In this document: positions 62,646-64,000 of the stretch, in pieces | How positions within the stretch are numbered: position 1 is the stretch's first letter | Layout of the letters: every line of letters begins with the position of its first letter | Assembly (NCBI RefSeq): GCF_003597395.2 | Contig: NC_133770.1 | Coordinates: 201,527,709 to 201,591,708 of the forward strand | Origin: Chelonoidis abingdonii | Lineage: Eukaryota; Chordata; Testudines; Testudinidae | Direction of reading: 5' to 3' | Length of the DNA: 64,000 bases | The notes under the pieces: generated by a model | Seen by the model: only the letters and a program-made list of their open reading frames with translations | Told to the model about the DNA's origin: nothing | Databases searched by the model: none | Position numbers and translations under genes: made by a program

Positions 62646-62828
62646 ACCACCTAGTGCTACAGGCCCTTATTACACAATTTAATATTCACAGCAAATAACC
62701 ATCTGCAAAGAAAATAGCCACCTCTACTGAGCATGTAGAACCTTCCAGCCTTCAATTCACACTTCCACCAAAATCCTGGAAAATAGGTGGGCTTTGCAGC
62801 ATGCTAGCAAGTTAATAGATCTGGGTTC
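62646..62828. other. short unassigned spacer
   Basis: No supported feature was seen. Confidence 0.3.
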
Positions 62829-62836
62829 TGATAGCT

Positions 62837-63148
62837 CAGTGGTTCTCAAACTGGGGCTGCGGCTTGTGTAGGGAAAGCCCCTGGTAGGCTGGGCCGGTTT
62901 GTTTACCTTCTGGGTCTGCAGGTTCAGCCAATCGTGGCTCCCACTGGCTGCAGTTCACCGCTCCAGGCCAACAGGGGCTGTGGGACACAGTGGCCAGCAA
63001 ATCTCTTATCCTGTGCCGCTTCCCACAGCCCCCATTGGCCAGTGGAGCCACGATCGGCCGAACCTGCAGACTCAGCAGGTAAACAAACCAGCCCAACCCA
63101 CCAGGGGCTGTCCCTACACAATCAGCGGCCCCAGTTTGAGAACCACTG
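62837..63148. mobile_element. foldback hAT-type MITE, copy 2
   Basis: Starts CAGTGGTTCTCAAACTGG and ends CCAGTTTGAGAACCACTG, an exact 18-bp inverted repeat. The TSD is tgatagct / tgatagcc (62829-62836 and 63149-63156), seven of eight identical. As in copy 1 (6476-6807), the two halves pair over most of their length ('caggttcagccaatcgtggc' with 'gccacgatcggccgaacctg'). Confidence 0.94.
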
Positions 63149-63156
63149 TGATAGCC

Positions 63157-63806
63157 CAATGTAGAGATGCAATTCCAAAAGGCAAAGTCCACTCACACCA
63201 ACCAGCCAGTAGCCTCTTCCCTTTTAGACAGGGTAGCTCAGACTTGTTCTCAGCAAAGGCAGTACTGAATGGGAAGAAAAGTGGAGTCTCAGAGTTCATC
63301 TTTACTAAAACATGTTGTAGCATGTTATAGGGTGCTAACCACCATGTTCTAAAATGCTAGTGTGGACTTTAGCATGTACTGAGCTGGTCAAGTGGAAGCT
63401 AGTGCAGGAGCCTAGGCTTCAGTATGATTAGATTAGCACATGTTAAAGTTGCCTTCGCCTACACTAGTTTAGAATGAACCTGCTGGCCAACACCATTCTA
63501 ACACCACATCATTTATCCAAAGCCTCAGATGACCAGAGAGATGGTAAACCAAACTCTTTAGGGCTTGATAGATTAAAACAAATTCCTTGAGCTCAAAATT
63601 GGCAAACCTAGAAAGAGTTTTCAGCAAACTCTCTCCCACTCAGAGTTTACAGTTTTGGAAAAGAGTCACACTGAATTTTAGTGGCAGCAAAATTTAAGGG
63701 ACTGTGAAACCCGCCTTATAACTTTTCCCAAAAGAGTTGGCAAGACTCTTAAGTTTCATTTTAATTCTATTCTTCCACTTATTGTGATCCTCAAAAGTAT
63801 CTAATC
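63157..63806. other. unassigned; MITE-like words near 63350-63480
   Basis: 'gctagtgtggactttagcat' and 'gccttcgcctacactagttt' resemble MITE termini, but no TSD or pairing ends could be fixed. Confidence 0.3.
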
Positions 63807-64000
63807 CAGGGGGAGGGAACCTGCGGCACGTGAGCTGATTTTCAGTGGTAGTCACACAGCCCAGGTCCTTGCCACTGGTCCAGGGGGCACTGCATTTTAA
63901 TTTAATTTTAAATGAAGCTTCTTAAACATTTTAAAAACCTTATTTACTTTACATACAACAATAGTTTAGTTATATATTATAGACTTATAGAAAGAGACCT
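63807..64000. mobile_element. hAT-type MITE (same family as 46047-46334), cut by window end
   Basis: It starts CAGGGGGAGGGAACCTGCGG and, from 'gctgattttcagtg' onward, is nearly the reverse complement of the element at 46047-46334, including 'catacaacaatagtttagtt' and 'tatagaaagagacct'. The other end and right TSD lie outside the window. The left candidate TSD is atctaatc (63799-63806). Confidence 0.87.

Noticed and set aside
62836..63330. Frames of 118 and 143 codons on opposite strands
   Set aside because: They lie in the second foldback hAT MITE. Their resemblance to the frames at 6422-6838 comes from shared transposon sequence.

Overview
This 64-kb window reads as vertebrate nuclear DNA, most likely from a cryptodiran turtle. 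It is AT-rich and almost gene-free. It holds no long open reading frame and is packed with eroded interspersed repeats. The turtle call rests on repeat content recognised from general knowledge, not on a search. The key repeats are two tRNA-derived SINEs with CR1-like tails (53774-53943 and 62461-62645, the 'Cry I / tortoise Pol III' type), CR1 and L2 LINE pieces, MIR-like SINEs, and several hAT and Harbinger-like miniature elements (MITEs) with exact target-site duplications (TSDs).

Only one segment looks like a functional protein-coding exon. It is a 104-bp coiled-coil exon on the minus strand (61058-61161) flanked by good splice signals and closely resembling the C-terminal region of CCDC102 proteins, most likely CCDC102B. 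If so, most of the window is intron or 3' flank of that gene. A second, much weaker coding-like segment lies at 8776-8866 (minus).

Layout. 1-10.1 kb: an ERV-type LTR end next to an antisense L2 reverse-transcriptase fossil, two related LTR-like elements (4627-5805 and 9224-10086) and a foldback hAT MITE (6476-6807). 10-28 kb: mostly unassigned AT-rich sequence with AT-rich TTTCA-type repeats, a GC-rich hAT MITE (13990-14530), an L2 C-terminal fragment (18425-18690) and a palindromic-core repeat (20305-20430). 28.5-31.7 kb: a GC-richer block holding a decayed DIRS/Ngaro-type retrotransposon with tyrosine recombinase and SGNH-hydrolase remnants. It is interrupted by a hAT MITE that carries four 74-bp hairpin repeats. 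31.7-46 kb: MIR, CR1 and several MITEs, including a hAT inside a hAT (41993-42533). 46.0-46.75 kb: a three-level nest of MITEs. 46.8-58 kb: CR1 tail, MIR, SINE and more MITEs. 58.06-58.95 kb: a retroviral-type LTR with a perfect 5-bp TSD, interrupted by a 591-base run of N. 59-64 kb: the coding exon, an intact SINE, a second foldback hAT MITE and a hAT MITE cut by the window end.

Apart from the exon there is no gene network to describe. The content is a layered record of transposon insertion, and the nested TSDs give a relative chronology. Family names are from memory and motif reading; TSDs, inverted repeats and tandem periods were read directly.
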